From the NCBI GenBank assembly GCA_002405755.1, contig DHMK01000004.1, positions 40,338 through 62,481 of the forward strand: 22,144 nt of DNA, read 5' to 3'. The position numbers and the translations under genes are program-made. Origin of the DNA: Clostridiales bacterium UBA4644. GTDB lineage: Bacteria > Bacillota > Clostridia > Oscillospirales > Butyricicoccaceae. The notes under the pieces are model-generated. The model had not been told where the DNA came from. It made no database searches and saw only the letters and a list, made by a program, of their open reading frames with translations. Position 1 is the first letter of the stretch, and each line of letters begins with the position of its first letter. Of the stretch, positions 20,022 to 22,144 are shown in pieces.

Positions 20022-20155
20022 AAAGGGGAGATAACCGCCGGGAAGGACGGACAAAAGGGAAGCGGCCGGTATGCTGAAGCTTCGGCAAGCCCTGCCGAAG
20101 CATGAAAAGGGAAAACCGGGAAATTCCAACAAAGTTACCATGCGGGGCGCTCCCT

Positions 20156-20590
20156 TTATGCGTGCTTTTTATCCTGCTTGGGGCCGGCCTGCAGGTCCAG
20201 CTGCTGGCAGAGATAGGTGATGACCCGCTTTCGGGTGATGATGCCGATGAACATGCCCCGGTCGTCTACCACGGGGGCAAAGTTCTGCTCGGTGGAGGTC
20301 TGGAGCAGATCCTCGATGCTCATGGAGGCCTTCAGCGGCTTGTTGTCTTTATGATGGGGGATGCCCTTGAGGGGCGTTTTTCCGGCGTCGGCAAAGCCGT
20401 TTTCCAGCTTGCGGATCTGCCAGAGCAGATCGCCCTCGGTGACGGTCCCCACATATTCGCCGGTACGCCGGATGATGGGGATGGAGCTGTAGCGCACCCG
20501 CTCCATGACCTTCAGGGCCTGGGCGATGGTGATGTCCTCATATAAAAATGAGACCTCCTGCTTGGGAGTGAGGAAGAGCAGAATGTTCAT
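20156..20590 (-). CDS. Protein with two CBS domains
   Basis: A 144-residue stand-alone CBS pair. The first CBS motif covers about residues 12-60 (QALKVMERVRYSSIPIIRRT, then GTVTEGDLLW). The second covers about 80-135 (PLKASMSIEDLL, FAPVVDDRGMFIGIITRKRV). CBS pairs bind adenine nucleotides and act as sensors. Size and layout resemble the c-di-AMP-binding DarB/CbpB proteins of Firmicutes, which suggests but does not prove that ligand. The tail (KQDKKHA) is basic. The ATG follows AAAGGA. A promoter is predicted at 20656-20683. It is divergent from the permease gene, with 226 bases between the starts. Confidence 0.9.
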   Translation of the reverse strand: MNILLFLTPKQEVSFLYEDITIAQALKVMERVRYSSIPIIRRTGEYVGTVTEGDLLWQIRKLENGFADAGKTPLKGIPHHKDNKPLKASMSIEDLLQTSTEQNFAPVVDDRGMFIGIITRKRVITYLCQQLDLQAGPKQDKKHA

Positions 20591-20655
20591 GAGCGTCCTT
20601 TCTCAGAGTAGGCCGGAGACGGAGCGCGGATCGCCCCGCTATGCTGATCGCTGCG

Positions 20656-20683
20656 ATCTTATCCTAACACAGTTTACGGCAAA
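20656..20683 (-). promoter_or_regulatory. Predicted promoter of the CBS-domain gene
   Basis: On the minus strand TTTGCC (20683-20678), a 16-base spacer and TAAGAT (20661-20656). Moderate match. It would give a leader of about 60 bases. Confidence 0.45.
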
Positions 20684-20742
20684 GGGCAATGAACGGTGCG
20701 TGAATTTATGCTCGGGCAGGCCGGCAAAAAATGAGATTTTTC

Positions 20743-20771
20743 TTGCGTTTGGCGGCGGACTGCGCTATACT
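20743..20771 (+). promoter_or_regulatory. Predicted permease promoter
   Basis: TTGCGT (20743-20748), a 17-base spacer and TATACT (20766-20771) form a good sigma-A match. The leader to the ATG is about 40 bases and contains the AAGGAG ribosome binding site near 20804-20809. Confidence 0.7.
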
Positions 20772-20816
20772 TTCAATCGTATGCTGTCAAACTCATAAGA
20801 AAAAAGGAGTCTCCCC

Positions 20817-22085
20817 ATGCTTTACGCCCTTGCCCTGTTTGCCGCCACCTATGTGCTCATGCTGGTCTTTGCAAAGCGCCGCGCGCTGATCGCGCTGGCC
20901 TCCGCCGCAGTGTTCCTCATCACGGGGATGCTGCCGCTGGAGCAGCTTTTGCCGTCCATCGACCTGAACGTGCTGCTGATGATCGCCGGCACCATGGGTC
21001 TCGTTCAGCTGTTTATCGAAAGCAAAATGCCCGAGCGGCTGGCGGAGCTGATCCTGGCGCGGGTCCCCAACGTGCAGATGGCCGCCGTGGCGCTGGCGCT
21101 GTTTGCGGGGGTGATCTCCGCCTTTGTGGACAACGTGGCCACGGTGCTGATGATCGCGCCGGTGGCGCTGGAGATCTGCAAAAAGCTCAGGACCGATCCC
21201 GTCCCCTTCATCATTGCCATCGCCGTTTCCTCCAATCTGCAGGGCGCGGCCACGCTGGTGGGCGACACCACGGCCATCATGCTGGGCTCCTACGCCGGCA
21301 TGAGCTTTCTGGACTTTTTTGTTTACAAGGGCAAGCCCGGTATGTTTTTCGCCGTGGAGCTGGGCGCGGTGATCTCCGCGCTGATCCTGATGTGGCTCTT
21401 CCGCCGGGAAAAGCAGCCCATCCCCAAAAGCGCCGCGCGGACGGAGGTCACCGACTATGTGCCCACCGTCCTGCTGGGCGGCGCGGTTTTGCTGCTGATC
21501 CTGGCCTCCTTCCTGCCCAATAAGCCGGAGATCACCAACGGCCTGATCTGCGTCGTGCTGATGGCCGTCGGCATTCTTTACAGTACCCTTCGCCACGGCC
21601 GCAGCGACGCGCTGGTCAATACCCTGAAGGCCATTGATCTTGAGACGCTGGGCCTGCTGGTGGGGCTGTTTCTGATCATCGGCGGCGTTTCCAACATGGG
21701 CGTGATCGACGCTGCGGCAGACCTGCTGGCAAAGCTGGGCGGGGGAAGGGTGTTCGTTTTGTATACGGTGGTGGTCTGGGCTTCGGTGCTGATCTCCGCC
21801 TTCATCGACAACATCCCCTATGTGGCCACCATGCTGCCGGTGATCACCGGGCTGGCCTCCAAGCTGGGCATCGATCCCACGCTGCTCTATTTTGGCCTGC
21901 TCACGGGAGCAACCCTGGGCGGCAACTGCACCCCCATCGGCGCCTCCGCCAATATCACCGGCATCGGCATCTTGCGCCGGGCGGGCTATGAGGTCAAGAC
22001 GCGGGATTTCACCCGCATCGGCATCCCCTTTACGCTGGCGGCGGTGATCCCGGCCTATCTTTACCTCTGGCTGTTTTACGCATAA
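20817..22085 (+). CDS. ArsB/NhaD/SLC13-like permease (ion transporter superfamily)
   Basis: A 422-residue membrane protein with about eleven hydrophobic segments and an internal two-fold repeat. The paired signatures are SAFVDNVATVLMIAPV (101-116) and SAFIDNIPYVATMLPV (327-342), each with a membrane-embedded Asp-Asn, and the re-entrant loops GAATLVGDTTAIMLG (143-157) and GATLGGNCTPIGASANITGI (364-383). These place it in the IT superfamily that includes ArsB, NhaD and the P protein. It might move Na+/H+, arsenite, or an organic anion; sequence alone does not decide. No arsR or arsenate reductase gene is nearby, which argues mildly against arsenic resistance. A strong promoter and AAGGAG precede the ATG. 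Confidence 0.88.
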   Translation: MLYALALFAATYVLMLVFAKRRALIALASAAVFLITGMLPLEQLLPSIDLNVLLMIAGTMGLVQLFIESKMPERLAELILARVPNVQMAAVALALFAGVISAFVDNVATVLMIAPVALEICKKLRTDPVPFIIAIAVSSNLQGAATLVGDTTAIMLGSYAGMSFLDFFVYKGKPGMFFAVELGAVISALILMWLFRREKQPIPKSAARTEVTDYVPTVLLGGAVLLLILASFLPNKPEITNGLICVVLMAVGILYSTLRHGRSDALVNTLKAIDLETLGLLVGLFLIIGGVSNMGVIDAAADLLAKLGGGRVFVLYTVVVWASVLISAFIDNIPYVATMLPVITGLASKLGIDPTLLYFGLLTGATLGGNCTPIGASANITGIGILRRAGYEVKTRDFTRIGIPFTLAAVIPAYLYLWLFYA

Positions 22086-22144
22086 GCGCAGAAAACGCTG
22101 CGCGGCCCTGCCCGGGCCGCGCTGAGACTGTCGAAAAACCGCTT
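22086..22144 (+). repeat. Hairpins and shared tail after the permease gene
   Basis: Two stems are visible, GCGCAG/CTGCGC (22086-22103) and GCGCGGCCC/GGGCCGCGC (22100-22122), which share bases and are therefore alternatives. The conserved tail GCGCTGAGACTGTCGAAAAA then CCGCT (22119-22143) follows. The tail matches 24 of 25 bases of the one after the tusA-like gene at 17251-17275. The window ends inside this element. Confidence 0.65.

Noticed and set aside
19878..20155. A riboswitch in the region upstream of the ECF S component
   Set aside because: I could not recognise a known aptamer; the hairpins seen are better explained as the terminator of the CBS gene and a separate stem.
1..22144. tRNA, rRNA or selC genes
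   Set aside because: No cloverleaf-like segment with a conserved T-arm or rRNA-like stretch was found by eye in the intergenic regions.

Overview
The window comes from a GC-rich Firmicute of the class Clostridia, most likely an Oscillospiraceae-type gut anaerobe (relatives of Flavonifractor, Oscillibacter or Lawsonibacter). This rests on strong AGGAGG ribosome binding sites, zinc-type S14, S4 and L36, a four-cysteine zinc lid in adenylate kinase, in-frame UGA used as selenocysteine, and short GC-rich inverted-repeat elements that I recall from this family. The genus is inference.

Bases 1-11075 (+) hold the distal S10, the spc and the alpha ribosomal blocks without interruption: rplP (3' part), rpmC, rpsQ, rplN, rplX, rplE, rpsZ, rpsH, rplF, rplR, rpsE, rpmD, rplO, secY, adk, map, infA, rpmJ, rpsM, rpsK, rpsD, rpoA, rplQ. 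The order is canonical. The one anomaly is a 359-base hairpin-rich spacer between rpsZ and rpsH. A strong terminator follows rplQ.

Bases 11495-17213 form a selenium-metabolism cassette. lysR and selD run leftwards as a two-gene operon. Divergently, yedF, a class V aminotransferase (cysteine desulfurase/selenocysteine lyase type) and a DUF3343 gene run rightwards. After a terminator and a new promoter come yedE (membrane transporter) and a stand-alone TusA/SirA-like carrier. SelD is itself a selenoprotein: its gene begins 132 bases upstream of the longest uninterrupted frame and reads through UGA at codon 19. A 12-base motif, ATCGGRAAAATC, lies exactly 26 bases before the -10 box of both the yedF and yedE promoters, so a shared regulator (plausibly the LysR protein) may control them. 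The proposed logic is: YedE brings in a selenium species, the aminotransferase and the small thiol carriers (YedF, DUF3343, TusA-like) hand selenium on, and SelD makes selenophosphate.

Two near-identical 158-159 base MITE-like elements in the same orientation (11273-11430 and 17474-17632) bracket this cassette. The right one continues into a repeat mosaic up to about 18068.

Bases 18069-19877 (-) hold an operon of an ECF transporter S component, a YwlG/TIGR01440 family protein of unknown function and a YggS-type PLP-binding protein. A two-CBS-domain protein follows (20156-20590, -). Divergent from it is an ArsB/NhaD/SLC13-like permease (20817-22085, +). The window ends in a copy of a repeat also found after the tusA-like gene.
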